From Hippophae tibetana (taxonomy: Eukaryota; Streptophyta; Magnoliopsida; Rosales; Elaeagnaceae): DNA of 64,000 nucleotides. This document shows positions 24,312 to 37,487 of the stretch, piece after piece. How positions within the stretch are numbered: position 1 is the first letter of the stretch; each line of letters opens with the position of its first letter. The notes under the pieces were generated by a model, which saw nothing but the letters and a program-made list of their open reading frames with translations, searched no databases and was not told the origin of the DNA. Where the stretch lies: assembly GCA_037013495.1 (NCBI GenBank), contig CM072803.1, positions 14,278,001-14,342,000 on the forward strand. Reading direction: 5' to 3'. The translations under genes were made by a program, and so were the position numbers.

Positions 24312-26616
24312 CTAAGATTTATCCATTCTAAATGACACAAGACATGTATTGGTTAGAAAAATAAATTAGAAGGAAAAAAATACAAGTATACACTTGGATT
24401 GAAAAGATTAAGGCAATCAAATGAAATTTTTATGCATCTTAATATGCTACCCTACCTTAATGCTAATATTTTTTTTATATAGTTATTAATGAAATATTAT
24501 TATAATATTTTACAATTAAATGATATATGTATTTTTTTTGTATACAAGTACTTTTCTTGATTTTAAGAATTAAGAAAATATATTTTTATTAACATTAACT
24601 TCTCCCATACGTTTCTGCAACGTTACTCCATTATCTAATTCTCTATCATAAGCCAATGCATTGAGGTAATTTTTCTTATCTTATTTTTTTCCAAACTGAT
24701 CATGTACAATTAAGAAATTTTAAATAAAATAATATATTATTATTGATATATAAATTCAAACCAAATCAATGTATCAAAATAAAAATTATTTCATCACTTA
24801 TAATCATAATATATAATAATATTCAATTATAGTATTACATATAATTCCATACAGAGTAACACAACATTGAAAAGAATCATACATATATAATCAATCATCA
24901 TCATCTAAAAGCAATCTACGTTTTTTAGATAATTGAAAAGACCCAAACTATAATATTTCAATTAAAAAAAAACAAATAAATATATTTATATTTATATTTA
25001 AATCCTTATTAATCATGATATAATATATAATTAAGTTTTCTTAAAAATTAAAAATAAAAATTAATTTAAATTTTTATATTTATTAACATTTATACCTTCA
25101 AACAATTTCATACAAAGGATACTAAGATTTATCAATATTATTTTTCTAAATCATTTATAATAAAAAAAATCATATATTTATATATATAATTTCACAAAAT
25201 AGGGAAAATTATTAAATAATTGCCTTATTAAAGCTTTCTTCTCTTATGTGTTATTTCTTTCAAAATATAAGAAGTTTTTACATATGTTTTAATTATGTGA
25301 TAATCTCATTGGATTAAACACATTCGTTTTGTATTTCATAATTAGGAATGATATCTCGTATAGTGTTTATGGTTAACAATTAGTGTTTAACCCAAATATC
25401 AAATCGAAAAATATTTTTTTCTCAAAATAACACATAAACATTTTTTCTCGGAATAACACAGTTCAAGAATAATAGGTAAAGGAACAGCAACATTATAATT
25501 TTTCTTTTCATCCCACTTTTTAATTTCATAAAACTCAGGATGAGACTACTTTAATTTCTAAGATATTTGACTATGTCGTCAAGTAGACCTTAAGTACCAT
25601 GCGCAATACAATGAAAAAAATGCAGAAGAAAATATCAAATAACAAGAAGTTGGAAATAACACTGTCTAAATCTAAGAAATGACTCACTATACATTCTAAG
25701 AAATATAGATTCATACATGAAAAAAATAACCATAACTGAAATGTATTATGCGCATAACTAATCCACTAAGAATCAACACATATATTAATTGATATTGTAA
25801 AAAAAGAGGGTATTACACTTACCCGGAGCTGAGTCACGAGCAACAACAGTAGAAACGGTCGGCCGATGAGGTGCGAAGAGGGGAATATGAACAGAAATAA
25901 AACAAAGAGAAAAAAAGAAGAGAGGTCAGGGAAAGGAGCTCCTGTAAATGTCAAAGAGGTGTTGGAAAAGAGGAGCTGTTAGAGAAGGTCGTCGACAATT
26001 TCTTGAGGTGTGACGTTGCTCGGTGAGAAAGCGAATGACGCAAGCTCCGGATATGATGGACACCTGATTTAGAAAAATATTTTTGTGAGATTAAAACTGA
26101 GATAATTAATATTATATATATATATATTACTTGAGTGTGCACGCGAGATGAGGTGCCGGATGAAATTAATTAGAAAATTAGAAGAAAAAAAGTTAAAAAA
26201 GGAGAGGAAAAAAGAAGAAAGAGTGAAAAAAATTGATGTAAAAATTTGATATATATATATATATATATAAGAAAAAATAGATTAATAATAGAGAAAAATA
26301 AAAAAATTGTAAAATATTTTTTGTATTTTTTTAAATGAATGAAGTACATTATTTTAATATTGAAAACTCTGTTATTTTAATTATAATCATAGTCATTTAA
26401 TAATTGTTGTTATATAAATTTGTTTATATACATTTAAATGTTTTTTGTAATTTAACTTATAGCCACGGTTATTGATAAAACCGAGGCTATATGTATACAC
26501 TATAACTTATGCATATAGCCTCTGTTTTATCAAACAATGATCAAAATCCTATGGCCTCGATTTTTAAAATAACTGAAGTTAAAATCTCGAGACCAAAAAC
26601 ATATATTGTAGTAGTG

Positions 26617-27204
26617 TGAAAAATATAGATTCACGAAGAATAAATAAACTCACAACTTATAATAAAACTACATTATTATTTGATTTTTTATCTAATGTAA
26701 AATTAGTAATATTAAAAATATACTAATTATAGAAATTTAGTATCCTAAGGAAAGGAAATTCGGTTTTTCAAGTTTAGGCAATATAAGATTTTGTTAATAC
26801 ATTTATAACCATCTTATTTTGAATCAAAGTACCGTATAATTTGACTCTCATTTAATTGACCTATAAATCATCCAAACTTTAGATAATGTGCAACTTTGTT
26901 CGCACATTTTCAAAAATCTCTCCCTCAAATAAAGTATTATATGGCTCGACTCCACCTTAATGAAAGATACTTATTATCTTTACATTTTATGTCGTGTCCA
27001 ACTCCCTTTAATCGAATATATGTCTTATCTTTGAGTTCAGTATTGTGATTAAGTTCCTTCCGAGTCTATAACAAGCCTTAAATTTATGCATATAGAACCC
27101 ATAACGAACCTTTAGTTCACATTGATATAGTTCATATAGTTGGTATAAAGTTATATGGTTAGTTATGATATTACCAAGAAACTTGGTCTCATCACAAAAG
27201 TTAA
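26617..27204. other. Spacer between two CACTA elements
   Basis: 588 bp of AT-rich DNA without recognisable coding content. It holds the TAA target site on its right edge (27,202-27,204). Confidence 0.6.
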
Positions 27205-30200
27205 CACTACTACAATAATAAAATTTTGCGTGGGTTATTGGAAAAAATACACACAAATTTCCCCATTTTTGTTTTTTTGTTATAAAAAAACTCAAGTAAA
27301 TTTTTATACAAGTTAAAAAAAAACTTCATCACGTATGAATAATAATACCATTATCTTAATTCTCAAGAATCACCTTTAAAAATTACACACAGAATATGCA
27401 GAATATCAATCATGTATGTTTAACTCATAAATTCAAGATAATGTACATCTAATTACAATACATATATATTTATTATATAATACTTTAATTTTTGCATACA
27501 AATATGAAAGAAATGATGTCAAAACTAGTTTCTAAGAAGTATTGTACAATATATAAATATATACCATAAACTAATAACATGTATTCATCATCATAATCGT
27601 CCATCGTGAATTGTAGCATATGTTTTGCCTATTTTTCTAATAGTTCGTTAAAATCTTTATTAAATTTTTTATAATTTGACTTCTTAATGTATTGTTTAAA
27701 ACAATAATGAAATAATTAATTATAATTATATTTAATTAAAGTTAACACATGAATTAAGATAAGTAAAACTTACAAATTTTAAGGAGGAAGTCAATGGTTT
27801 TTATGATTTGTTCCATGAATAACATTATATAAAATTCGCAAGTAATTTATCATTTTGTTTTGATTAGCATTGTATATAAATCATGTTAATTAATAATTGC
27901 GAATTATAATTTAAGTGGATAACATATTAAATAATTATATACTCATTAATAATTTCTCCACATCCTCCAATAAAATCTTAAAATTTTCAAGATTATCAAC
28001 AAAATCCTCTTCTATCGCATGAACTATTTTAATTGTTTTTTTTTTGTGTACGTCAACATGAACATGTACTCTGTAACCCTTGAATTGATACAATGATATA
28101 TTCTCTCTAACCAACTTATATATTAATATCCTTTCCATAAAAAAATACCAATTATCATAATTTTTTAAAATACACTTGTAAATTAAATGATCTTTTATAT
28201 CTTTTGTAGGAAAAAATCTAACATTCTCACACTTAACACAAGAGCATAGAATCACATCTTTACTATTTGTATTTTCACATATGAATTTTATGTAATCTTC
28301 TACTCCATCTAAATATATTTATTTAGGTAGCATAGATTATCACATCCAAGATTTTTCCATTATAAAAATGAAAACATATATGTACTGTTTATATAAGTTT
28401 GATTTAATTAAATAATTATGTTAATTTATTGAATAATTCTACTATACCTATCACTATATTTTATTTGGTTTATAATTAACTTTGTAAAATTATATGTAAT
28501 TAAAAATTATCTTATTACTATAGTAGTATTTTGAAAAATAAAATCAAACATATAGTATACATCTAGCTACTTGGTATCTATTTAAAAATTTCTCAAGTTA
28601 AAATATTTGTATTCAATTATAATTTCACTTAAAAATAAAGTATATAAATATGATTTAAAAATATAAATTTTACTTTTTTAATTAATATATTATTATTAAT
28701 ATTATTTTAAAATTTTGCTTAAACTTCTTTTAATAAAATCAATTACTTACACTTCTACATATTCATCTATATATATAGTATAAATGCTTTGAATTGATCG
28801 AAAAAATGTGTTTTTATTTATTGATTTTTTTCATAAAATGCTCATATTTTTTAATTAAATTAAAATAAGTTATTCACAAATTTCATTTGATATAGCGCAT
28901 TAGTGCTAGTCAATATTAGGCAAAGGAAATTAAATCTAAATCTCAAGTAATTCTACATTTGATTAAAAAACAAAATTAATGTATATGGGTGCTCCATATA
29001 TATGCTACGACTTTAACTTTGTGTTAGTGTGTGGAAAATGTAATATTTTATTTATTTCATTAATTATATAAAATTATTCACTTTTCATTGTTGAATGATC
29101 TTATCAAAAGAAAAATAAGCAGAAACTCCTTTAATGTGAAGAGTTTTTTTTTTTACTTTTTTTTCTAATTACTTAAACTCTATTACAAATTAGTAAATAT
29201 ATATTTAGGTATTTAGTTAGAAAATGACTGTCAAACATTGGCAATAATTTAATGAAGAGAATAGGTAAAATTGCAAGTCACTCATTTTATATAGATTTTA
29301 TTTCGAAATTCTTTTAATTGCCTCATTTATGCTTTTCATTTTTTTTATTCTCTTCCTTTTCTTCAAACATTGTTATGTTTTCTTTTTCTGTCTTATTTTA
29401 GCTTACATATGCCCAAATCTATTAAATAATAACAATAAAAACTAAAAAATTAAATAATCACAAATATAATTATTTATACTACAAATTTATTACTAAATAA
29501 TGATAATTAATAAGACAAAAAAACTAGTAATCCAAATTCAAGTAATTATAACACATTTTTACTATTAAATAAACACATTAAGATAAAAAAAAATAAACAA
29601 TCTCTAATATACTTATTTATAACACAAATCTATTATATAAACATAATAAGATAAAAAAAATAAAATACACAAATAATAATTATAACTATTCAGAAAAGAA
29701 AAGAAAAAAAATAATAATTACAGATTTGCGCAAAAATGGTTGGAAGACTGATTAGAAGGTAAACAACTCGCGACTGCGATGACGGACTGGAAACTCGACG
29801 ACGAACTTCGGCAGACGGATAGCGACGACAGACTGGCAGCTGGTCTTCCTCCTTTGCTAGAGAACGGCTTCTTTAATTAGGGCATGCAGCGAATCGGTGA
29901 ATGGGGAAAGAGGTATATGCGGTATTAGATAAAATCTTTTGCATGGGTTATTGGCAAAAACCCACGCAAATTTTAAGTGGATTTTTTATATATAAACATT
30001 TATGCAAAATATTTACAATGGGTTTTTATAAATAAGCCAAGTAATTTTTTTGTGTGAGCTATTTGTAAAAACTTTGCAAATTTGTTTTTGTGAAGTTTTA
30101 AGGGTAATATATGCAAATATTTTTACATGGTTTTCTAAGAAAATCCCATGCAAATTTAACTTTTTAAAACTTGCGTGGGTATTTTAAGAAAACCACAAAA

Positions 30201-30236
30201 AACAAATTCATGCAAATATCATATATTGTGATAGTG
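27205..30236 (-). mobile_element. CACTA (En/Spm) transposon 2, internally deleted, with TAA target duplication
   Basis: Left end CACTACTACAATAATAAA; right end ATATATTGTGATAGTG, the complement of CACTATCACAATATAT. The flanks are TAA at 27,202-27,204 and TAA at 30,237-30,239, a 3 bp target duplication typical of CACTA elements. The right subterminal zone (about 29,935-30,236) is an array of TTGCRTGGG and CCCAYGCAA words in both orientations, with partners just inside the left end. A transposase-associated domain is on the - strand (28,310-27,935). A GC-rich leader-like zone (29,720-29,930) lies upstream of it. No catalytic transposase remains. Confidence 0.92.
27935..28310 (-). pseudogene. CACTA transposase-associated domain in element 2, truncated
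   Basis: The frame reads V-E-D-Y-I-K-F-I-C-E-N, then C-S-C-V-K-C-E-N-V, then D-I-K-D-H-L-I-Y-K, then N-Y-D-N-W-Y-F, the same domain as at 24,311-23,970. The usual C-P-C-x-x-C is C-S-C-V-K-C, one expected C-x-G after the D-H block is lost, and H-G-E after W-Y-F is disturbed. The frame then runs on through unrelated sequence to 27,935. Distinct subterminal repeats show that it belongs to a different CACTA family from elements 1 and 3. Confidence 0.75.
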
Positions 30237-30239
30237 TAA

Positions 30240-33025
30240 TAGAAGTTTTCCTTTTTTGAACCTTAGTTTAATACTTTTTTTTATTCAATTTATACTTAAA
30301 ATTGAACATGTATTTAAAAATAAAACACATTCAAACGTATGTTCAAGTAGTATTTATTGTCCAAAACTTTTCTTAAAAATTAACATGATTTGTCATTATT
30401 TCAATATTGATCACACGTTTTTGTAGTTGTTAGAGTTATGATAATTTTTATCTTTTTAAATGCATATATATACAAAATAAAAATATTATTTAACATACAA
30501 TATTATTTCAAAATAAAATTATTCTTTAAAAAGCATCATCTCATACAATATTATTTCATATTTTACGTAATATTTTTTTAATTCTTATAAAATCTATCAA
30601 ATCTTTCGTCCATATAAAATCTTCCATATTTCTTCGTTACGCTCTTAAAATCAAAATTATAATATTTTAATCCTTATTGCTCTATCTATGAAAATATAAA
30701 CATTTATAAATAAAAAAAAGTATCATTTTAAAAAATAAAATGAATTAAATATCAACTTTTACAATGATTGATAAATAAAAAGTGCATCATTTTCAATAAA
30801 TAAACAGATTATCAGAGTCCTTAATCCATATAGTGATTCGAAGTTTTGGTGTTGAAGTGTTGGTATAGTCTATATCATATCACAAAAGATCCAATTAACA
30901 AATGAAAAGCACATCTCTTAGAGCTTAATTTAAAGAGATTATTTATCTTTCACGTACAGAAAAACATTAATCTATATTAAATATTAGATAACGATCATAA
31001 TAAATTTATGACATTAATTAAAAATTAGATAATACATTTATCATAAAGTAAAATTCAATGATAATTTTATACCAATCATCGGTGTTACTTTGCTTAAAAA
31101 GGAAAGATGTGAAGTTTCAATGATCTCAGCTAACCAAATTCCAAGAGTGATTCATCATTAAAGAAAACACATCCATTGATATTGCTAATTATAATGGAGT
31201 AAATTTTAAAACAATAATAGATAAAAAGTAGATCTTTTGTATGTAGCTAAGCCAAAAATGTAAAACACTTCGAAAATACTCTTTGAAGATTTTGTGGTTG
31301 ATATTAAATCGCTTAATTTTCAATGAATTTTAATAGAGAGACTTTTGATTGCACTTTTAACATTTGCTTAAAAGAGAATAATTGAATCACCATCCACAAA
31401 GTTAAAAGCTAGATCATCTCTTCCTTTACGTGTTATCTCATATTATTAATTATGCACTATAATTTTTCATTATTAAATTTAACAAAGTTTTTTTTCATGG
31501 TTACACATAGGACATATATAACAAGCTAAATATCTAACAGCTGCAAAGAATAAATCTCAAATTCACTTTCAAAATAAGGCCAGAATTTGTACCGGAGCCA
31601 AGTGTACTAACACACGTACCTTATATACTTTATGCTTTGCCTTTAATATGTATGGAACCTGTAGAGATAAAAGCTCAAAGAAGAAATAAAAAGTAGCCAA
31701 TTGTTACATAACATTTTATATATACAAACACCATGTTTCGAAAAAGAATAACATTTTGGTATCAGACAATCTTTTTCTAGAGATATTAATTTCCAAACCT
31801 TAGTACAAATGAATTATGATTAGCTTCAATTTCATATTTAAGGGTTTGTGCCACAATGTTATTAGGCTAGATAGCGATGTGCTCAATTTATTAAGAAAAA
31901 TATATGTTAAGAATTTAAAATTTAAAATTGAAAAAAAATAATCAATCTAAAAATAAATTAATATAATACAATTAATATATATTGGTCCGGTTTTTGAAAT
32001 TTAAAAATCGAACAAAATCATACTTGATTAGGGATGGACACGGATACGGGCATAGATAGAGACGATTTTTGCTATAATTGTTCTCGAATTGAATTATAAA
32101 AATTATAATCGAGACCGCCCTAAAATCGTGACGGTTTGGAGACGATATTTTATTTGTGGGTAACGGTTCGGGATAGTTATTAAAAAATACTCGAAAAAAA
32201 AACGTTTTTCCAAAAAAATTAAAAAATTTCTTAACAAACCCTAATTATTGATTAATATATAATTTAATTTAATAAATATATAAATTAATTAAATAAAGAT
32301 AATTAATTTTGGGTACGTATAGGTACGATTATATTGATAACTGTACCCATTATTTCATGTTCGATTTTGACCTAAAATCGTGTCCATTTTTAAAATTTAT
32401 CGAATAAAAACCAAACCTATAGTTTTTTTTTTTTCATTTCCTATACTTGATTGGTTCTTCAAATTTTAAAACCAAAATAACCTAAAACTAATTTAAAGTT
32501 GATAAAATTAGATTGTATTGGTTAGTTAGGATATTTTTTGTACTTTTTGTTGTTTATTCTCGGATAATCAATCCCAATTCATTCAATGATCGGTTCTACT
32601 AAATATACCCAAAATAAATCCAACAAACCCATTAATATTTACTTTAGGCTTCGTGGTGCACATAAACCCAAAATTAGATCGGTTCTACTAAATATACCCA
32701 AAATAAATAGGTAAGTTTTGGGTACGTCCGACAAATCCTCTAAGTTTATATATCCTAAGTAAATACTTGGAAGTTTTGTTAGATGTATCAAAAATTGAAC
32801 ATATTTATCTAAAATGTCCTTAGAATTTAATATATCTTTACTTATGTCTTCGATATATGTAAAAATTATTATAATACCCTTAGACATTATGGTTAATACT
32901 ATTAATGTTCTTAAATCTTATGGTGTTAATTTTTTACATCCATATTATATTAATATTCTTATATTTAGGATACCAAATTAAGGGCTAATTGTTTAACATT
33001 AGTTGTTAATTCATGTCGATAATTT
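30240..33025. other. AT-rich intergenic DNA with a short direct repeat
   Basis: No gene was recognised. A 32-33 bp sequence starting GATCGGTTCTACTAAATATA occurs at 32,588 and again at 32,677, 89 bp apart. The 82-residue ORF at 32,887-32,639 (-) lies partly over this repeat and resembles no known family. Confidence 0.55.
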
Positions 33026-33701
33026 TTTAATTTCCTTATCATAATATTGTGTTATTTTTATCTTTATATTTTTGTTTATTAATATTATAAATTGATATAA
33101 GCAAATATTTAAATATTCAAGATTCTTAATTGGCTTAAAAGTTATAATTATTATACATGAATTTAATGGGTCTATCACAGTCTTATCTTCTCTTGTTACA
33201 CCGATTATGCCAAAGTTTTGATCAAACCTTAATACCCTCTTAGTAATGGTGACCTTCTACATTTGTACATAGATGATGTCTAATTTAGACTTACTAGAAA
33301 AGAGTGATTGCTCTCTAGTTTATTCATAATATAATAATATTTATAATTCTAATAAGAACAACTAAAAACCTTGAAGAAATTCTTAGCCACTTATAATTAC
33401 TAGATATATAATTACTGGTTGAGATTTTTGGATAGGGGTTATTATGCTAGAAGTTGTATGTTTTCTGAGCTATGTTCTCCATTTTTTTGTGTCTTTCAAA
33501 TGAAAATAAGCGTTCTTTTTATATCACAATAAATCCCTGATAATAATATGTGAATTACTATTTTACCTTTATTTTAATAATTCATCTACTTTATTACCTT
33601 TTGGTTTATAAATATCAACTATTGCTTTTTTCCTTGGCATATTGTACCAATTAAAGATTTGGGTTTATATCTTTATTTTCTTTGTTGTCTTTTACCAAAA
33701 A

Positions 33702-33934
33702 TTCTTCATGTTTATTCTTTTTTTTTCATTTTCTATGAATAGTCTTTTGGATAACGTTGATGATGATGCATCTTTGTCTTCTCGATCTTTGATGCAGTAA
33801 ATGCATCTATGATCTTTGGATTCTTCATGTTTATTCTTTTTTGTCATTTTTTATCAATAGTCCTTTGGATGATATTGATGATGATGCATCTTTGTTTCGA
33901 TCTTTGATGCAATAAATGCATCTATGATCTTTGG
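33702..33934 (-). repeat. 119 bp tandem duplication in the tail of the downstream ORF (copy 1)
   Basis: TTCTTCATGTTTATTCTTTT begins units at 33,702 and 33,821. Both continue through GATGATGATGCATCTTTG to ATGCATCTATGATCTTTGG. The unit encodes an acidic/lysine-rich tail on the - strand. Copy 2 of the virus has it once, at about 47,990-48,100. Confidence 0.9.
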
Positions 33935-33959
33935 TGGATTTTTTGACATATAACAAAAT

Positions 33960-34990
33960 ACCTTCCTTACTTCTTAACCAATTTTTAGGTTATTGCTATT
34001 AAAATTTGTCTCATATTTGATGATTTTTTCACCATTCTGTTCGGAGAGAGCCATGCTACTATGAGAAGCGATGATAACTTTGTTGGTTGAATAATTTACT
34101 TTAATCTCAATAGAATTATCAATTTTCTTGAGTTCATAGTAAATTTGGCTTAACATTTGATCTTTTAATACATAATTTTTTTTTGTGTTGAATTCCTTTT
34201 CTATAAGCTCCCTTTATTTAGGAACTTTTCTATTTGTGTTAAATTCCTAGCTTGATGAAGTGGTAGGGATTGATACATCCTTTCTCATTCCAGTCCATTA
34301 GTAAACTAAAAAATCTGAGATAAACATGCTTATCACCTACTCTTATTTTATTCTTGAAGTTTTTGATTACTTTTTCGAAAGTTTTGGGAAAATAGTTTAA
34401 TTCACTTAAATTAATTCCTGGATATATGTTTTCTATTAGTTTTGAATGGAAAGCTTTGTAAATAAATATTAGATGAATTCTTCCCAAAATATTAAATTTA
34501 CTTCCCGCAAGGAATTCATTTTTTGTAGTATAGAACTTCGTATCTTTTATGTGTTTATGGGTAGATTTTCTAGCCAAGTTGTAAAGGCTCAACCAATGTG
34601 GTTTGTTGAGATTTCTATATTGGTCATTTTCATCTTCAATAACTAATGAATTTCTAGGGAATGTTTCCTTGAATAGCATTGGATACCTTAATATCTTTGT
34701 TGTCTCTATGAGATATGCTTCTCTGAATTGTACTGAAGGTCGTACTATTTTCTCTAGGGTTGCTAACCTGCTTGGTTCTAATGGTTGTTGTTGTAGTGCT
34801 ACAGAATAATTAAGTACTATCTCATTTGGAGTTATTAATTTTGGTATTTTGTAATTTGGCATAAATGTCTCCAATCTCTATTTTATTGATGAAAACTTTA
34901 TGAGTTATTCCAATAAACCCAAGAATAGATTTAATTGCTTCTACCCGGTTGTTGTAGATTCCTTGTTTTGGGCCATTATAGATCATATGA
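33960..34990 (-). pseudogene. Downstream viral ORF with viroplasmin-like motif (copy 1)
   Basis: The segment begins at about 34,990 with I-Y-N-G-P-K-Q-G-I-Y-N-N and continues L-G-F-I-G-I-T-H-K-V-F. The spacing resembles the caulimovirus viroplasmin domain (G-I-Y-x-x-W then G-x-x-G then K-x-F). After a frame change an open piece of 211 residues (34,874-34,239) follows, with a conserved block K-P-H-W-L-S-L-Y-N-L-A and a later D-K-H-V-Y-L-R-F-F-S-L-L-M-D-W. Another open piece (34,156-33,974) continues the same protein. The same blocks recur in copy 2. No function is assigned: the viroplasmin resemblance suggests an inclusion-body or translation role by family knowledge only. Confidence 0.6.
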
Positions 34991-35389
34991 GTCTTTTTAT
35001 GTTCTTCTTTTCTACTTCATCAACTAAATTGAGCTTTTTTATTTCAAATATGTTACTCTCTTTTGAACTGTTAGGTTCTTTTTTTTCATCTTGAATTCTT
35101 TCTTTAGAAGTTTTATCTTCTTTAGATTAAATTTTGATGAAGATTCCTCTTTAGAGTTTTTGAACTCTAAGATTTGTTTTGAACAATCAAGTTCTTTTTA
35201 TTTATTTAATATTTTCATAATAGACTTATCAAGGTATAAAAGCTCAAGTTGTTTCTATATGATTTTTATCTCTTTTTCCTTTATCTTGATCTTAATATCA
35301 AGATGTTCCATTCTTGCAAACATAGAAATGATTAGATGTACTAATTCTCCAGTAAGAGAATTGCTATACTATTCCTATTTTCTTGGAGA

Positions 35390-35791
35390 TGTTTAACATC
35401 AAAATTGTAGTGGTTGAACCATTGCTTCCATCTGACTAATCTTCCTTATATATAATCACCTATAATATTAGTTATTAAGAAATGATCAAAATTCTTATTA
35501 TCTTTTCTAACAATGAATCTGAAACTTATGACATATATTAAAAATTTATTAATAGCATTTTTAATAACTATATATTATTTTTCATTACTGTGATAATTTA
35601 ATTCTGAACCATGAAAAAAGTCCTAATGTATATCTACAAAGATATCCATCTTTGTCATCTACCTTTTCTTTCAAAATTACTCCCCAATATTTTTGCGAAG
35701 CATCTATTTCAATTATCATTTTATCGTATGACCTTAGATGGTATAAAGTTAGTAAAAATTTTATCTTTGTTTTTACTTTATATATATACAA
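35390..35791 (-). pseudogene. Viral RNase H fragment (copy 1)
   Basis: An open frame at 35,791-35,585 contains M-I-I-E-I-D-A-S-Q-K-Y-W-G-V-I-L-K, the start of the caulimovirid RNase H (I-E-T-D-A-S-x-x-W-G-G-x-L). The catalytic Asp of D-A-S is kept; T is I. The domain continues in broken frames to about 35,390 (H-N-F-D-V-K-H-L-like end of RNase H), then into a charged, helix-like linker. Confidence 0.75.
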
Positions 35792-35999
35792 AGTATCTTG
35801 TTCTGTCCATTTCTAAATATGGTATTTTTTTCCAATTTACTTGTAAAGGTTTTTGCATATATACAAGTTTCTTGATATATGCTTCAACATATATCAAACA
35901 TCCTAGAAATCTTTGTAGTTAGTTTTTGTCCTTTAATTCATTAGAAAAACCTTGAATGTTATTTAGTATATGGGTTTATAGATTATATTTTTTATCTTC

Positions 36000-36588
36000 A
36001 ATTTACAAACCTAAATACTTCATTGTTTGCTAACCAGTTACTTCTTTTTTCATAGAGTACAATGCCTTATTTTCTTCGTTCTTATAGAATATTAATAATA
36101 TCCAAATAATGTTTATTTAGTTTACTGCTGAAAAACCAAAATATCATCTATATAGACACATCAAATATTTTGTAATTTTTTAAAGATGTTTTCCATATAT
36201 CTTTGGAAGATACCTAGAGCTTCTTTTAATCCAAATGTTATAACAGTCTATTGGAATTGTCCTGAAGGGAACTAAATTTCGTTAGTTTTTTAGATTTTTA
36301 ATCTAGTCTTATTTGTCAAAATCCACTTTTGTAATCAAAACTTGAGAAGTGTTTTTTTCTTTTTATTAATGATAATAGTTCTTCTTTATTTGGAATAAAA
36401 TATCTATCATCAATGATTTCTTTATTTAATACTTTGAAGTTTATTACCATTCTCTTTTTTTCAGGAACTTTTTTGATTAAGAATATAGGACTAGAATAAG
36501 GTGAATTACTTGGTATTATGATTTTTAGTTCCAAAAGTTCTTTAATTTTCTTTTCAAATTCAATCTTGTCTTCTAGAGTATAAATCAT
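36000..36588 (-). pseudogene. Viral reverse transcriptase (copy 1)
   Basis: The open piece 36,588-36,316 runs from the fingers (I-P-S-N-S-P-Y-S-S-P-I-F-L-I-K-K) through M-V-I-N-F-K-V-L-N-K to F-D-Y-K-S-G-F, so the first catalytic Asp is present. It ends at a TGA (36,318-36,316) where the family has Trp. The catalytic box Y-I-D-D is intact at 36,154-36,143, followed by I-L-V-F. Further stops and frameshifts lie between. This RT makes viral DNA from pregenomic RNA in living relatives; here it is dead. Confidence 0.88.
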
Positions 36589-37171
36589 TGGTTTTACTCT
36601 AATAACATGTTAGAGTCTCTTAATTTTATGTTGACAATCATTTTAGATTTATTAATTTTTAGATCTAAAGGATTTTTTAAACTTACTATTTTTAATAATT
36701 TTCTATACATGTTAGGTTTTTATCTTCTTGTATTTCATTAAGAAAAGAGTTTTATTCCTCTTCTATATCTGACGAAATATTTTCTAAATAAGGTTTTCTT
36801 TTCTTTGTGTCTATCTCACTACGTTTTTGCTTTTTATATTTTTGCATAAAAGTTATATTATATAGTCAAAGATTTTCTTATTTTTAATACATAAATAGTT
36901 TCACCATTTGAGATTGTTAGACTTATTTTGTTTAAATATTGTGCAAAAGGTTGATATAATTTTAAGAAATTATTTCATATTAATAAATCAACTATTTTTC
37001 TTGTTGGTATATGGTAAGAATATGAAAGTTTTCTCCTCCTAATATTATATTTGTATCTTTTAAAATATTAATAAGATTTATTGTAGTATTATTAGCAATT
37101 CTTACAATTAAATTTTTTGGTGTCTGCTTCTAGTGTTCTTCTGGGAATACATATTAATTTGTTATCTACAT

Positions 37172-37260
37172 ACTAGCTCATGTATCTATATATTCATATA
37201 AATGATAGATGACATAGTCTTTAAATTTTAATCTAATATAGGTACTATTTGGATTTTCAA
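37172..37260 (-). pseudogene. Viral aspartic protease fragment (copy 1)
   Basis: The frame N-P-N-S-T-Y-I precedes the active-site strand, which reads D-T-stop-A-S at 37,186-37,172: the third codon of the expected D-T-G-A-S is TGA. The capsid-protease-RT order matches the family. The rest of the protease can be followed only in broken frames. Confidence 0.7.
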
Positions 37261-37487
37261 TACTATACAAACCATTCATCATATGATGAAAAATACCCAT
37301 ATTCTGAGTGTTCATATTCTAAGTCAGCTATTTCCTCATCAGTTTTTTCTAATAGATAAATATTGTAAATATCATCTATATCTTATTTCTCAATTGATTC
37401 TAATTCCATCTTAAAAGCTTTTTTTAAGATTTTTGTTTTCTATAGAAATTCATTTTTAAGTTATTTCTTATGTTGAAACCTGCTAAG

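Larger units (their letters stand above)
22700..26616 (-). mobile_element. CACTA (En/Spm) transposon 1, internally deleted
   Basis: The left end is CACTATTACAATATGTAT and the right end reads ACATATATTGTAGTAGTG, whose reverse complement is CACTACTACAATATATGT; these match as CACTA terminal inverted repeats. Both subterminal zones carry repeats of an AACCGAGGCTATA-like motif and its complement. A transposase-associated domain lies on the - strand (24,311-23,970), and a GC-richer, leader-like zone lies upstream of it (25,820-26,140). The main transposase is missing, so it is a deletion derivative. The 3 bp flanks (TCC left, TGA right) do not match, so the target duplication has decayed or one end has shifted. 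Confidence 0.85.

Noticed and set aside
36316-36588. Possibility of a Ty3/gypsy origin for the RT at 36.3 kb
   Set aside because: The neighbours (movement protein, capsid knuckle, RNase H with W-G-V-I-L, downstream ORF) and the absence of integrase and LTRs fit Caulimoviridae instead.
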